A stretch of 64,000 nucleotides of DNA, taken from assembly GCF_016462545.1 (NCBI RefSeq), contig NZ_JAEMTA010000001.1, positions 320,668 to 384,667 on the forward strand, given 5' to 3'. Shown piece after piece: positions 9,336 to 18,878 of the stretch. Each line of letters starts with the position of its first letter. Positions within the stretch are counted from its first letter, which is position 1. This DNA is from Mycolicibacterium sp. GTDB taxonomy: Bacteria > Actinomycetota > Actinomycetes > Mycobacteriales > Mycobacteriaceae. The position numbers and the translations under genes were made by a program. Below the pieces are notes generated by a model. It worked only from the letters and a program-made list of their open reading frames with translations. It had not been told where the DNA came from and did no database searches.

Positions 9336-10699
9336 AGACCTTCGCAGAGCGCAACCCGTTCGTCATCGGTGCAGTCGGCATCGGCATCACCGCGATCGCC
9401 ATCACGACGGCTCTGAACTACGACAAGCTGCCGTTCGTGAGCCAGACGACCGAGTACTCCGCGTACTTCGCCGAGGCCGGCGGACTGATTCCCATGGCAC
9501 CCGTTCAGGTTTCGGGCTTCCGGGTAGGACAGGTCGACAGCGTCGAACTCGACGGGCCCCGGGTGTTGGTCACGTTCAACGTGGACGACGACATTCACCT
9601 GGGAGACCGCACCGAGGCGGCGATCAAGACCAAGAGCCTGCTGGGCGCGAAGATCCTCGAGATCACACCGCGTGGTGACGGGCAGCAGTCGGGACCGATC
9701 GCGATGGAACGCACGCGCTCGCCCTATCAGCTTCCCGACGCTCTCGGCGATTTGACGAGCACCATCAGCGGTTTGGACACCCGGCAGCTCTCGGATTCCC
9801 TCTCGGTTCTGGCCAACACCTTCTCCGACACGCCGCCCTCGCTGCGGGTTGCCGTTGCGGGCATCGCACGCTTCTCCGACACGTTGGACAAGCGCGACAC
9901 GGAGCTGCGACGACTGCTGTCCAATGCCAACAAGGCAACCGGCGTGCTCGCCGAGCGCAGCGACCAGATCGTCGGCCTCGTCAAGAACACGAACGAGCTC
10001 CTGGTCCAGCTTCAGAGTCAAAGCGCCGCGCTGGACCAGATCTCGTCGAACCTGTCGGCCGTCGCGATACAGATCAAGGGCTTCATCGGCGACAACCGAG
10101 ACACGCTCAAGCCAGCCCTCGACAAGCTCAACGGCGTCCTGGCCATCGTCGACAATCGCAAGGCGGAAGTGCAGAAGTCGCTGAAGGGCCTGGCTCACTA
10201 CGCGACGTCGCTGGGGGAGTCCGTGTCCTCCGGGCCCTTCTTCCAGGCCTACGTGGCGAACCTGCTGCCGGGTCAATTCGTGCAACCCTTCATCGATTCG
10301 GCGTTCTCCGATCTGGGTCTGGATCCCAGTGTGCTCAAGCCGAGCGACATCACGGATCCGCCGGTGGGGCAGCCTGGGACGCCACCGCTGCCGGTGCCGT
10401 TCCCCAGGACCGGTCAGGGCGGTGAGCCGAATTTGTTCCTGCCCGATGCCATTACGGGCAATCAGGATCCGAACCTCCCCGTTCAATCGCCGGGTCGCTA
10501 CCCCTATCGAGAGCCGCTGCCTGCGCCGCCACCCGGCGGCCCGCCACCGGGGCCGCCTGCGGTCGCACCTCCCGGGCTGGAGTCGACCCTCGCGCCACAG
10601 GCTCCGGTCGACCTGCCCGCACCGGGCCAGGACACGTCCGTGTCGCCCACGCCCGGCGCCGGACCCGCGCCGGGACCGACCGCAGGAGGTCAGGGATGA
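9332..10699 (+). CDS. mceC: Mce family protein MceC
   Basis: The protein has 455 residues from the ATG at 9332, overlapping the mceB stop. An N-terminal transmembrane helix (NPFVIGAVGIGITAIAITTAL) is followed by the MCE domain (FAEAGGLIPMAPVQVSGFRV), a helical repeat region with DKRDTELR and AERSDQI segments, and a long Pro-rich tail (about 380-455) that may cross or contact the cell wall. It is translationally coupled to mceB and mceD. Confidence 0.95.
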   Translation: MKTFAERNPFVIGAVGIGITAIAITTALNYDKLPFVSQTTEYSAYFAEAGGLIPMAPVQVSGFRVGQVDSVELDGPRVLVTFNVDDDIHLGDRTEAAIKTKSLLGAKILEITPRGDGQQSGPIAMERTRSPYQLPDALGDLTSTISGLDTRQLSDSLSVLANTFSDTPPSLRVAVAGIARFSDTLDKRDTELRRLLSNANKATGVLAERSDQIVGLVKNTNELLVQLQSQSAALDQISSNLSAVAIQIKGFIGDNRDTLKPALDKLNGVLAIVDNRKAEVQKSLKGLAHYATSLGESVSSGPFFQAYVANLLPGQFVQPFIDSAFSDLGLDPSVLKPSDITDPPVGQPGTPPLPVPFPRTGQGGEPNLFLPDAITGNQDPNLPVQSPGRYPYREPLPAPPPGGPPPGPPAVAPPGLESTLAPQAPVDLPAPGQDTSVSPTPGAGPAPGPTAGGQG

Positions 10700-12135
10700 C
10701 GGTGCCCCGCTACACCCGGATAGTGCTGGCGGCCGTGCTGGCCGTGTTGCTGGTGGCCGGGGTGCTGACCCTCACCACGTCCAGCACGAGCATCAACCGC
10801 GTCCACGTGGTCGGGTACTTCGCCAACAGCAACGGCATCTTCGCCGGTGATGAGGTTCGCATTCTCGGTGTGCCAGTGGGCAAGATCGAGAAGATCGAGC
10901 CGGAGCCGCAACGGGTGAAGATCAGCTTCTGGTACGACGAGAAGTTTCAGGTGCCCGCCGATGCGAAGGCGGTCGTTCTGTCCCCGTCACTGGTCAGCGT
11001 CCGCGCGATCCAGCTGACTCCCGTATTCACCGGGGGGCCGGAGATGCGCGACAAGGCGGTGATCCCGGAGGACCGCACCGCGGTGCCGGTCGAGTTCGAC
11101 GACTTCAAGGTTCAATTGGAGAAGCTGACCGCAACGCTGCAGCCGACCCAGCCCGGAGGCGTCAGCACGTTGGGCGCATTCGTCAATACCGCCGCAGACA
11201 ACCTCCGGGGTCAGGGTGCGAACATCCGCGACACGATCATCAAGCTCTCCCAGGCGTTCTCGGCTCTCGGCGACCACAGCGACGACCTCTTCACCACCGT
11301 GAAGAACCTGTCGATTCTGGTGGACGCGCTGCAGAGCAGCCAGGACCTCCTTCGCAACCTGAACCAGAATCTGGCTGCCGTGACGGGCCTGCTGTCCAAC
11401 GATCCGAACGAACTCGGCAGCGCCATTTCCGACATCAACGCGGTCGTCGGCGACGTGCAGAGCTTCGTTGCCGACAACCGCGAATCGCTCGGTACGACGT
11501 CGGACAAGCTCGCGTCGGTGTCGACCGCACTGGTGCAGAGCCTCGACGACATCAAGCAGGTGATTCACGTTGGGGCGCCTGCCTTCTCGAACTTCCTGAA
11601 CATCTATCAGCCCGCTCAGGGCGCACTGACGGGTAATCTAGCCACCAACATCTTCTCCAACCCGCTCCAGTTCATCTGCGGTGCGGTACAGGCGGCGTCG
11701 AGGCTCGGCGCGGAGCAGTCGGCAAAGCTGTGTGTGCAGTATCTGGCGCCGATTCTGAAGAACCGGCAGATCAACAGTTTCCCGCTCGGCGAGAACCTGT
11801 TCGTAGGGGCGACCGCCCGTCCCAACGAGATCACCTACAGCGAAGACTGGATGCGCCCCGACTACATTCCGCCCCCCGGCTCGTCGCCGGGTGGTGCACT
11901 TCCCGCCGAGGCGCCGTTGCCCGTCGATCCGAATGCGCCACCGCCTGCCACCGGTCCGCTGCCGCCGGCCGGGGCCCCGTTCACGAACTTTGGCGAGCCC
12001 GCTGATCCGTACCACGGTGATCCGCCGTTCGTCCAAGCGCGCGTGCCAGATCCGGTGCCGCCACCTCTGGCAAAGCAGGCCGATCCGGCTGCCGGACTGC
12101 CCGGCCTGATGGTGCCAGGGGGAGGGGGATCATGA
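10696..12135 (+). CDS. mceD: Mce family protein MceD
   Basis: The 479-residue protein has an N-terminal membrane anchor (residues about 8-28), an MCE domain (FANSNGIFAGDEVRILGVPVGKI), a helical Mce cluster domain and a Pro-rich C-terminal tail of about 90 residues. It contributes one subunit of the MceA-F hexamer. ATGA overlaps at both ends (with mceC and mceE) indicate translational coupling. Confidence 0.95.
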   Translation: MTVPRYTRIVLAAVLAVLLVAGVLTLTTSSTSINRVHVVGYFANSNGIFAGDEVRILGVPVGKIEKIEPEPQRVKISFWYDEKFQVPADAKAVVLSPSLVSVRAIQLTPVFTGGPEMRDKAVIPEDRTAVPVEFDDFKVQLEKLTATLQPTQPGGVSTLGAFVNTAADNLRGQGANIRDTIIKLSQAFSALGDHSDDLFTTVKNLSILVDALQSSQDLLRNLNQNLAAVTGLLSNDPNELGSAISDINAVVGDVQSFVADNRESLGTTSDKLASVSTALVQSLDDIKQVIHVGAPAFSNFLNIYQPAQGALTGNLATNIFSNPLQFICGAVQAASRLGAEQSAKLCVQYLAPILKNRQINSFPLGENLFVGATARPNEITYSEDWMRPDYIPPPGSSPGGALPAEAPLPVDPNAPPPATGPLPPAGAPFTNFGEPADPYHGDPPFVQARVPDPVPPPLAKQADPAAGLPGLMVPGGGGS

Positions 12136-13274
12136 TGCGTCTGCGTCTGCGACGACACGGAATCGCAGTGATCGCAACGGCTGTCGTGATGGGCCTGTCG
12201 GGCTGCGCGAATTGGCAGGGTGCCAACTCCCTGCCGCTGCCGGGTACCGAAGGCAGCGGGCCAGGGGCGTACACGATCCAGGCCCAGCTGCCCGACGTCG
12301 ACAACATCGAGCGCAACTCCCGCGTCCGCGTCGGTGACGTCACCGTCGGCAAGGTCACGAAGATCGAGCGTCAGGGATGGAACGCGCTGTTGACCATGTC
12401 GCTCAACTCCGACGTGGAGCTGCCCGCCAACGCGACCGCCACACTGGGGCAGACCAGCTTGCTCGGGTCGTTGCACGTGGAGCTGGCACCACCGAAAGAC
12501 GTTCCGCCCGAGGGAAGGTTGCACGACGGCTCGTTGATCCCGCTGGCGTCCGGTAGCACGGTGCCCTCCACGGAACAGACACTGGCGGCGGTGTCGGTCC
12601 TTCTCAACGGTGGCGGCATCGGAGACCTCCAGGAGATCACCCGGACGTTGAGCACGGCGTTCATGGGTCGCGAGGGCGACCTCCGAAGCCTCATCGAACA
12701 GCTCGACAAGTTCGTCACCTATCTCAACGACCAGACCGGCGACATCATCTCGGCCACCGACAGTTTGAACAACCTGGTGGGGCAGCTCGCCTCCCAGAAG
12801 CCGGTAATCGACAAGGCGTTGAAGACCATCCCAGACGCGCTTTCGGTGCTGAAGGACGAGCGCCAGACGTTGGTGGATGCGGTCGATTCTCTTGGCAAGT
12901 TCGCCGCACTGGCCGCCGATTCGGTGAATCAGACCAAGGAGAACCTGGTCAAGGAACTCAAAGACCTCGGGCCCGTGCTGCAGTCGCTGGCCGATGCCGG
13001 GCCTGCCCTCACTCGTTCCCTGGACTTCTTGGGCACCTTCCCGTTCCCGAAGCCGACGTTGACGAAGTGGCTGCGCGGGGACTTCGCCAACCTGACCGCG
13101 GTGATCGACTTGACGCTCAGCCGCCTCGACGCGGGACTCCTCACCGGCACGCGCTTCGAGGGTGAGTTGACGGAGCTCGAGATGCAGTGGGGCCGGACCA
13201 TCGGACAAATGCCAAGTCCCTACACCGCCCGCAATCCGCTGATCGTTCCCTACCACTTCAATCAGGGGCCGTGA
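12132..13274 (+). CDS. mceE: Mce family lipoprotein MceE
   Basis: The 380-residue protein is the lipoprotein member of the set. Its basic N-terminus RLRLRRHG and hydrophobic stretch end in the lipobox LSGC with Cys25. The MCE domain follows (AQLPDVDNIERNSRVRVGDVTVGKV), then the helical domain. Position five of six with a lipobox is the standard layout (LprK/MceE type). It starts in an ATGA overlap with mceD, and mceF begins one base after its stop. Confidence 0.95.
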   Translation: MMRLRLRRHGIAVIATAVVMGLSGCANWQGANSLPLPGTEGSGPGAYTIQAQLPDVDNIERNSRVRVGDVTVGKVTKIERQGWNALLTMSLNSDVELPANATATLGQTSLLGSLHVELAPPKDVPPEGRLHDGSLIPLASGSTVPSTEQTLAAVSVLLNGGGIGDLQEITRTLSTAFMGREGDLRSLIEQLDKFVTYLNDQTGDIISATDSLNNLVGQLASQKPVIDKALKTIPDALSVLKDERQTLVDAVDSLGKFAALAADSVNQTKENLVKELKDLGPVLQSLADAGPALTRSLDFLGTFPFPKPTLTKWLRGDFANLTAVIDLTLSRLDAGLLTGTRFEGELTELEMQWGRTIGQMPSPYTARNPLIVPYHFNQGP

Positions 13275-13275
13275 C

Positions 13276-14790
13276 ATGTACATCACCAGGCGGACCGTCA
13301 TCCAGCTCAGCATCTTCCTCGTCGTGTCGCTGGTCGGGCTGGCTATCATGGCCTTCGGATACATCCAGGTGCCGAGTCTGTTCTTCGGCGTCGGCCGCTA
13401 CACCGTCAATCTCGAACTGCCAGAGGCGAGTGGGCTCTATCCACGCGGCAACGTCACCTACCGCGGCACCGAGGTCGGGCAGGTCAAGAGCGTCACCTTG
13501 ACCGATACCGGGGTGCAGGCCGAACTGTCGCTCGACTCGGACGTCAAGATCCCCTCCGACCTCGTTGCCGAGGTGCACAGCGTGTCGGCGGTCGGCGAGC
13601 AGTACGTCCAGTTGCTCCCGAAGAACGACACGTCGGCCCCGCTGAAGGACGGTGACACCATCCGCAGTGCCGACACCACCGCCCCGCCTGACATCAACGC
13701 GTTGCTGGATGCGACCAACCGTGGGCTGCAAGCGATTCCGCGAGACAATCTCAAGACGACGATCGACGAGGCCTACACGGCCTTCGGCGGTCTCGGACCG
13801 GACATCGGTCGTTTCGTGCAGGGTGGCGCCAACCTGGCCAGGGATTCGAAGAAGAACCTCAACGAGCTCACAAACGTCGTCGACAACGTCGCACCGCTCC
13901 TGGACACCCAGACCGACACGGCGGACTCGGTGCAGGCGTGGGCATCTCACCTGGCCGACGTCACCACGTCGCTGAAGAACAACGACACCGCGGTCCGCGG
14001 CGTCCTGCAGAACGCCCCGGCAGCCGCCGACGAGGTGCGCGCTCTATTCGACCGCCTGCAGCCCACCCTGCCGATCGTGTTGTCGAACCTGGTCGGCCTC
14101 GCCGACGTGGGAGTCGCCTACCGGGCCAACCTCGAACAACTGCTGGTTCTGTTGCCGCAGGGCGTACAGATCATCCAGGCGACCACGGTGGCCAATCAGA
14201 ACACCAATCCGAGCTACAAGGGCGCTTACCTCAGCTTCAACCTGAACATCAACCTGCCCAAACCGTGTCTGACGGGCTTCCTGCCGCCGAGCCAGTTGCG
14301 CTCGGCCGCACTCACCGATTACCCGGACTACCCCCAGGGTTTGATCTACTGCCGGACCCCGCAGGACGGGCCGAACAACGTCCGCGGTGCAAAGAACTAC
14401 CCCTGCGAGACGCGGCCGGGCAAGCGAGCCGCATCGGTCAAGCTGTGCGAAAGCGACCAGCCCTACGTGCCGTTGAACGATGGGTTCGCGTTCAAGGGTG
14501 ATCCCAACGCAACGCTGACCGGGCAAGGGGTTCCGCAGTTCCCCCCCGGCGATCCGATCCCGCCCGGATATCCCCAGTCCGCACCGCTGCCGCCGGCACC
14601 GCCGCCACCCGACGGGTTGCCACCATCGCCCGACGCGCCACCGCCGCCCGTTGCCATTGCCCGGTACGACCCCGCGACGGGCACGTACGTTGGACCGGAC
14701 GGCAAGGTCTACACGCAGGCCAACTTGGCCGCGAACGCACCCGAGGAGCAAACATGGCAGAGCATGATGCTGCCCCCGAAGACGAACTGA
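13276..14790 (+). CDS. mceF: Mce family protein MceF
   Basis: The 504-residue protein has an N-terminal membrane helix (IQLSIFLVVSLVGLAIMAFG), an MCE domain (LPEASGLYPRGNVTYRGTEVGQV), a helical domain and a Pro-rich tail. Four cysteines lie between about 330 and 395 in the pre-tail region. It is the last canonical Mce subunit; its 3' end overlaps the next gene by 37 bp. Confidence 0.95.
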   Translation: MYITRRTVIQLSIFLVVSLVGLAIMAFGYIQVPSLFFGVGRYTVNLELPEASGLYPRGNVTYRGTEVGQVKSVTLTDTGVQAELSLDSDVKIPSDLVAEVHSVSAVGEQYVQLLPKNDTSAPLKDGDTIRSADTTAPPDINALLDATNRGLQAIPRDNLKTTIDEAYTAFGGLGPDIGRFVQGGANLARDSKKNLNELTNVVDNVAPLLDTQTDTADSVQAWASHLADVTTSLKNNDTAVRGVLQNAPAAADEVRALFDRLQPTLPIVLSNLVGLADVGVAYRANLEQLLVLLPQGVQIIQATTVANQNTNPSYKGAYLSFNLNINLPKPCLTGFLPPSQLRSAALTDYPDYPQGLIYCRTPQDGPNNVRGAKNYPCETRPGKRAASVKLCESDQPYVPLNDGFAFKGDPNATLTGQGVPQFPPGDPIPPGYPQSAPLPPAPPPPDGLPPSPDAPPPPVAIARYDPATGTYVGPDGKVYTQANLAANAPEEQTWQSMMLPPKTN

Positions 14791-15395
14791 CCGAGGCCGA
14801 CCCTGCTTCGGAGCGTGTTACCGAGGACATCGACGCTATCGACTACGAAGCCGAAGCCGAAGCCGAAGCCGACGACGACGTCGAACCGGAGGTTGCGCCA
14901 GAGGCGGAGCGGATGTCGCCGGTGCGGCTAGCGACCCTGGTCGGACTGGTCGTCGTGATCGTCGCCGGTGCACTGGTGGGGTTCCTCGGTTTTCGCGCGG
15001 TCCAGTCACAGCGGGAGGCGGATCGCGACCGTCTCTTCCTGGAGGTCGCCCGCCAAGGCGCAGTGAACCTGACCACCATCGATTGGCAGGAAGCCGACGC
15101 GGACGTGCAGCGCATCCTGGATTCGGCGACGGGCACCTTTTACGACGACTTCTCCAAGCGCTCCCAACCCTTCGTCGAAGTGGTGAAGCAGGCGCAGTCG
15201 AAGTCCGTGGGCACGGTGACCGAAGCCGGCCTCGAGTCGGATTCGGGCGATCAGGCGCAGGTCCTCGTTGCCGTGGCAGTCAAGACGACGAATGCCGGTT
15301 CGGCCGAGCAGCGCCCGCGTGCGTGGCGAATGCGGGTAGACGTGCAGAAGGTCGGCGAACAGGCCAAGGTTTCCAACGTGCAGTTCGTACCGTGA
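14754..15395 (+). CDS. Mce-associated membrane protein (first)
   Basis: The 213-residue protein has a very acidic N-terminal cytoplasmic region (residues 1-60, with an EAEAEAEADDD run), one transmembrane helix (about 63-84) and an extracytoplasmic domain of about 125 residues. This domain has the D..R.L....G.FYDDF pattern seen in Mce-associated (Mam) proteins such as those behind mce1 and mce4. Mam proteins are thought to stabilise the Mce complex. Its start lies inside mceF. Confidence 0.9.
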   Translation: MAEHDAAPEDELTEADPASERVTEDIDAIDYEAEAEAEADDDVEPEVAPEAERMSPVRLATLVGLVVVIVAGALVGFLGFRAVQSQREADRDRLFLEVARQGAVNLTTIDWQEADADVQRILDSATGTFYDDFSKRSQPFVEVVKQAQSKSVGTVTEAGLESDSGDQAQVLVAVAVKTTNAGSAEQRPRAWRMRVDVQKVGEQAKVSNVQFVP

Positions 15396-16048
15396 CGGAC
15401 GAGAGCACGGAGGCGGACGGTGACAGTGCAGACGACGATCGGAAATCCCGCATGACCACGACTTCACTCGACCGCGAACACGACGTTCCCGACGTCGACG
15501 ATCCTGAGATCGCCGACGTCACCGACGAGGCCTCCGAGCCTGCGCCGAGACGGCCCGGGAGGCAGGTGAATTGGTCGCGAGTGATCGCCTACGGATTACT
15601 GCCCGCCCTTGCGTTGGTCCTCACCCTGGGCGCGGGATACCTGAAGTGGGTCGACACCAAGAACCGGGACGCGAAGACTGCGGCAGTGGAATCTGTTCAG
15701 GCCGCCCGTGATTCGACGATTGCACTGCTGTCCTACACCCCGGCCGACGTCGACAAGCAACTCGTGGAGGCCCGCGACCGGCTGACCGGACAGTTCCGCG
15801 ACTCCTATACGTCCCTGACCAACGACGTGGTGATCCCTGGGGCGAAGCAGCAGCAGATCACCGCAGTGGCGACGGTGCCCGCTGCGTCGTCGGTATCTGC
15901 GGACGCGAATCACGCAGTAGCGCTGGTGTTCGTCAACCAGACGACGACGGTGGGAGCCGGGGCCCCCACCGATCTGGCGTCCACCGTGCGGGTCACGTTG
16001 GACAAGGTCGACGGGCGTTGGCTCATTTCGCAATTCGATCCGGTCTGA
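15392..16048 (+). CDS. Mce-associated membrane protein (second)
   Basis: The GTG at 15392 overlaps the previous stop (GTGA) and gives 218 residues; an ATG at 15452 is an alternative. The protein has an acidic N-terminus, a transmembrane helix (VIAYGLLPALALVLTLGAG) and a periplasmic domain with LTGQFRDSYTSLTNDVVIPGAK and a C-terminal DGRWLISQFDPV. It has the same architecture as the preceding gene and is probably its partner in the Mce complex. Confidence 0.88.
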   Translation: MTDESTEADGDSADDDRKSRMTTTSLDREHDVPDVDDPEIADVTDEASEPAPRRPGRQVNWSRVIAYGLLPALALVLTLGAGYLKWVDTKNRDAKTAAVESVQAARDSTIALLSYTPADVDKQLVEARDRLTGQFRDSYTSLTNDVVIPGAKQQQITAVATVPAASSVSADANHAVALVFVNQTTTVGAGAPTDLASTVRVTLDKVDGRWLISQFDPV

Positions 16049-16057
16049 TCCGGATCG
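16036..16057 (+). terminator. Hairpin at the end of the second Mce-associated gene
   Basis: CGATCCGG (16036-16043) and CCGGATCG (16050-16057) form a perfect 8-bp stem with a 6-base loop spanning the stop codon at 16046-16048. It may end or attenuate the mce transcript before the small secreted gene. There is no U-tract. Confidence 0.4.
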
Positions 16058-16092
16058 GGACTACACGGTGAACGACAAGGGAAGGCGCTGAA

Positions 16093-16518
16093 GTGATTTC
16101 AACGACTCTGCGGATGACGGTCCTTCCGGTGGCCATGGCGATGGCGATCGCCGGTCTCGACGTCGCAACCGCGCACGCAAGCCCGGAGCCGGATCCGTCT
16201 GCTCAGGCATCCTGCGAGTTCACACTCACGACGCCGTCCGTCGTCAAGGTGTCGGGCACGGACATGGTGACGGCGTCGATCGCCCACGGGCCATGCACCG
16301 GCCGAATTCAACCGAACTCGATGACTGTCTGCGTCGAAATGCTGGGCGGAGAACGGCCATCGTGCAATTTCCGGCCCACCTTCGACCCCGTGCAGGTCTT
16401 CTTCTCGCCGTACCGTCCCGGTGCGACGTACAAGTCGACGGGACGGGGATGCGGCAATGTCTTCCCGGCGGCCGACGAATCCTGTTCGTCCCTTGGGCCT
16501 TTTACCGCGACACTGTGA
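16093..16518 (+). CDS. Secreted protein of unknown function downstream of mce
   Basis: The 141-residue precursor starts at a GTG behind AAGGGAAGG. It has a signal peptide with cleavage near AHAS|PEP. The mature domain has five cysteines, probably paired in an immunoglobulin-like or beta-rich exported fold. Small secreted proteins of this kind often follow mycobacterial mce operons. The family is not recognised with certainty. Confidence 0.75.
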   Translation: MISTTLRMTVLPVAMAMAIAGLDVATAHASPEPDPSAQASCEFTLTTPSVVKVSGTDMVTASIAHGPCTGRIQPNSMTVCVEMLGGERPSCNFRPTFDPVQVFFSPYRPGATYKSTGRGCGNVFPAADESCSSLGPFTATL

Positions 16519-16533
16519 GACAGACGCCCGGGG

Positions 16534-17031
16534 TCAGGCTGGGGCGCCGTAGACGGCTACCACGACGCTGCGGTCCAGGCTGTTCTCCGACCACACGCCG
16601 ATGGCGGTGTGACTGCAGTCCTGCATGGCGGCCCGTGATGGCGGATCCCACCACCACTGGCCGAGGATGTCGATGCCGTTGATGGCGATCGACTGATTGA
16701 TCGCCACGGTTTCGGCGACCCTGCCGGTGAACCCCGCGGCCTGCGCCCGATCTTGCGGGGTCGAGCCGTCGGTGCCGACGTCGCCATTGATGTCGTGGTT
16801 GTTCAGCAGATCCACCGTCTGCCGCCGGGCAGCGTCGACGAGCCGCCCGTCCAGCCGGGGATCGGTCGGGCAGCCGTTCTGCTTCTGCGCGGTGTAGATG
16901 TTGCCGAACACGGTGTTGTTCAGCCTGCTGTTGTCGGCGCGGGCGGTGGGCATCGCCACCATCCCGGCCGCGACGGCCAACAGGCTCGACACGACGAGCG
17001 CTCGGCGCGGTGTCGTCATCGTCGGCATCAT
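16534..17031 (-). CDS. Secreted CAP-like protein
   Basis: The 165-residue precursor has a signal peptide (TPRRALVVSSLLAVAAGMVAMPTARA|D). The mature sequence has a CAP/SCP (PR-1-like) outline: an N-terminal N..R..., a central TPQDRAQAAGFTGRVAETVA and a C-terminal SHTAIGVWSENSLDRSVVVAVYG. It lacks the full His/Glu/Glu/His set of metal-binding CAP proteins, so it may be a degenerate member. It runs convergently with the mce operon, with 15 bp between the stops. Confidence 0.65.
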   Translation of the reverse strand: MMPTMTTPRRALVVSSLLAVAAGMVAMPTARADNSRLNNTVFGNIYTAQKQNGCPTDPRLDGRLVDAARRQTVDLLNNHDINGDVGTDGSTPQDRAQAAGFTGRVAETVAINQSIAINGIDILGQWWWDPPSRAAMQDCSHTAIGVWSENSLDRSVVVAVYGAPA

Positions 17032-17140
17032 CGCCCACCTTCCGGTGTGTACAGAGACTTGTTTGCCGACACAGTACTACCTTCTGGAGAATGAGGTAGA
17101 TGTATTACGCATTCCCGGGCCGGCGTGATGACCTCAGCAG

Positions 17141-17515
17141 CTACGCTGGTGGGGGCTGGTAACCCGCCGCCGAGTTCCGCAGCTGCCAGATCTGCGCGGG
17201 GCACAGGATTCCAACTGCATAGGACACCAAGTAGTTGGCGGCGTACTCGTCGTTGGGCTGCACGTCGTTCTTCACGTCCCCCATGACCTGCGGATAGGCC
17301 TCGCCATTGCGCACCTTGTCGCAGATTCCGTAGCCGTAGCCGATCGCGTCGTTGTTCGGGAACGCGTAGTGGCGGCGCGCCACCACGTTGTAGGTGTACT
17401 CCACCTCGGGCGCGGGGGCGGCCTGCGCCACCGGAGGCGGCATCTGCATGATGGCACCGAGGGCGGTACCCGCAACGAACACAGCGGCTAGCGATGTACC
17501 ACGCTTCATGCTCAC
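17141..17515 (-). CDS. DUF732 family secreted protein
   Basis: The 124-residue precursor has a signal peptide cleaved near AQAAPA. The mature part matches the mycobacterial DUF732 pattern: YGYGICDKVRNGE early and YLVSYAVGILCPAQ late, with one cysteine in each block likely forming a disulfide. The function of the family is unknown. ATG 17509 two codons later is an alternative start. The gene is divergent from the DUF305 lipoprotein. Confidence 0.85.
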   Translation of the reverse strand: MSMKRGTSLAAVFVAGTALGAIMQMPPPVAQAAPAPEVEYTYNVVARRHYAFPNNDAIGYGYGICDKVRNGEAYPQVMGDVKNDVQPNDEYAANYLVSYAVGILCPAQIWQLRNSAAGYQPPPA

Positions 17516-17580
17516 ACCCTATGCGTTTGCCGTGCCGGATACTAGACGCAGGTTTGACGGACGCTACCCTCATGGGTGAG

Positions 17581-18171
17581 ATGAAGTCCCATGCCGCTGC
17601 ACTATTCGTTCTCCTCGTCGCGTCATTGGTGAGCGCGTGCGGCGGTTCCGACGCGCCGTCGCAGGCGCCCCGGTTTACGGACCAACCGGCCATCACCGGC
17701 GAGCCCGCCGGTTTCAACGCCGCCGACGTCGCCTTCGCCACCGCCATGGTCACGCTGTACCGGCAGGCAACGGAGCTGACCGATCTCGCCCCCGAGCGAT
17801 CGAACGACCCCAACGTGGTCGCCTTGGCGGCAGACGTCGGTGCCGCCCAGCGACCCGACGAGCAGATGATGAACGTCTTCCTGGTGCAGTGGAACTCGAA
17901 TTCCGACGCAGCTTCCAACCCGGATGGCCACGATGCCACGGTGCCTGGCACGGTCGACGAGACGACGATGGCGCGGTTGAAGTCGCTGAGCGGCAAGGAT
18001 TTCGACTCCCTCTGGCTGCAGTCGATGATCAATCACCAGCAGGGAGCCCTCGACGTGGCCGAGGCGGAGGTCGCCCATGGCGCAAACGTCGACGCCGTAG
18101 CCTCGGCCAAGCAGTTCGTTGGCACCTATCAGGCGCAGATCGACCGGCTGAAGCAGCTGCTGGCCGGCTAG
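17581..18171 (+). CDS. DUF305 family lipoprotein
   Basis: The 196-residue precursor has a lipobox VSAC (Cys20) followed by GGSD. The mature helical domain has the DUF305 (ferritin-like) pattern, with FNAADVAFATAMVTLYRQATELTDLA and SMINHQQGALDVAEAEVAHGAN. The usual first histidine pair (MI.HH) is altered to M.TLYRQA, so metal binding is doubtful. ATG 17581 follows GGGTGAG; ATG 17572 is an alternative. Its stop overlaps the convergent TetR gene by 4 bp. Confidence 0.8.
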   Translation: MKSHAAALFVLLVASLVSACGGSDAPSQAPRFTDQPAITGEPAGFNAADVAFATAMVTLYRQATELTDLAPERSNDPNVVALAADVGAAQRPDEQMMNVFLVQWNSNSDAASNPDGHDATVPGTVDETTMARLKSLSGKDFDSLWLQSMINHQQGALDVAEAEVAHGANVDAVASAKQFVGTYQAQIDRLKQLLAG

Positions 18172-18878
18172 TGGGAGCGGTCGCGGCGCAGTTGATCTGC
18201 GAGATCGTTGAGCGCCTCGATGGCCACCCCGACCGCCTCCTCGACCTCGATGGTCCGGGAAAGGTGTTCGCCACCGGAGCCTTTCGAGGCCGCTAGAGCC
18301 GGAACGACGAAATGGCGGAAGCGACGCCGCGTCTCGCCGTCGGAGCGGTTGATTTCCTCGGCGGCCAGGTAGGTCTGTTCGACGAGGAAGTCGACCATCT
18401 CGTCGATGCCGATGTCCGTGCGAATCTGACCACTGCGCTGGCCCTCGTCGAGCACCTGTCCCATCGCCTCCACCGCGACCTGGTGGACGCGCGGGTCGTG
18501 CACCGACGCCGAGTGTTGGGCGATCAGGGCAGCGATCGAGGGGTCGGACGGCAGTTCGCGGGCGGTGTAGACCAACGCCGCCTCCAGCTTTGCGAAAACG
18601 CCGGTCCTGGTTGCCATCAAGGTGGCGACCGCGGCCGTGTGGCGCCGAGCCCGCAGCAGGGCGACCTGAACCAGCATCTCCGAAACGCTGCCGAGCTGCC
18701 GGAATGCCGTCGCGCGGGACACCCCGGCGACCTTGGCGACCACCTCCATCTGCACGGCGTTGATTCCGCGTGCTGCGATCTCCTGGTCGGCTGCCCGGAT
18801 CAGGCGGTCCTTGACGGTGCCGTCGTCACCGGAGGGCAGGTCGATGGCGGTCACAGCGCCGAGATTACGTGATCGCAC
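18168..18878 (-). CDS. TetR family transcriptional regulator
   Basis: The protein has 236 residues from the GTG at 18878, which overlaps the end of the CaiB gene; a GTG at 18854 is an alternative that starts closer to the DNA-binding domain. The helix-turn-helix covers about residues 20-66, with AARGINAVQMEVVAKVAGVSR followed by the TetR-like ATAFRQLGS recognition part. The C-terminal ligand-binding domain is helical. It is the last gene of a P450-CaiB-TetR operon and so may control it; the palindrome at 21320-21345 is a candidate site. Confidence 0.88.
   Translation of the reverse strand: MRSRNLGAVTAIDLPSGDDGTVKDRLIRAADQEIAARGINAVQMEVVAKVAGVSRATAFRQLGSVSEMLVQVALLRARRHTAAVATLMATRTGVFAKLEAALVYTARELPSDPSIAALIAQHSASVHDPRVHQVAVEAMGQVLDEGQRSGQIRTDIGIDEMVDFLVEQTYLAAEEINRSDGETRRRFRHFVVPALAASKGSGGEHLSRTIEVEEAVGVAIEALNDLADQLRRDRSH

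Noticed and set aside
5171-16048. Naming the operon mce4 (cholesterol importer)
   Set aside because: The sterol-like context invites it, but the sequence features I can read do not separate mce4 from other mce types, so only generic names were used.
16534-18171. Three small exported proteins as part of the mce operon
   Set aside because: Two are on the opposite strand and the third has its own upstream region; they are neighbours rather than operon members.
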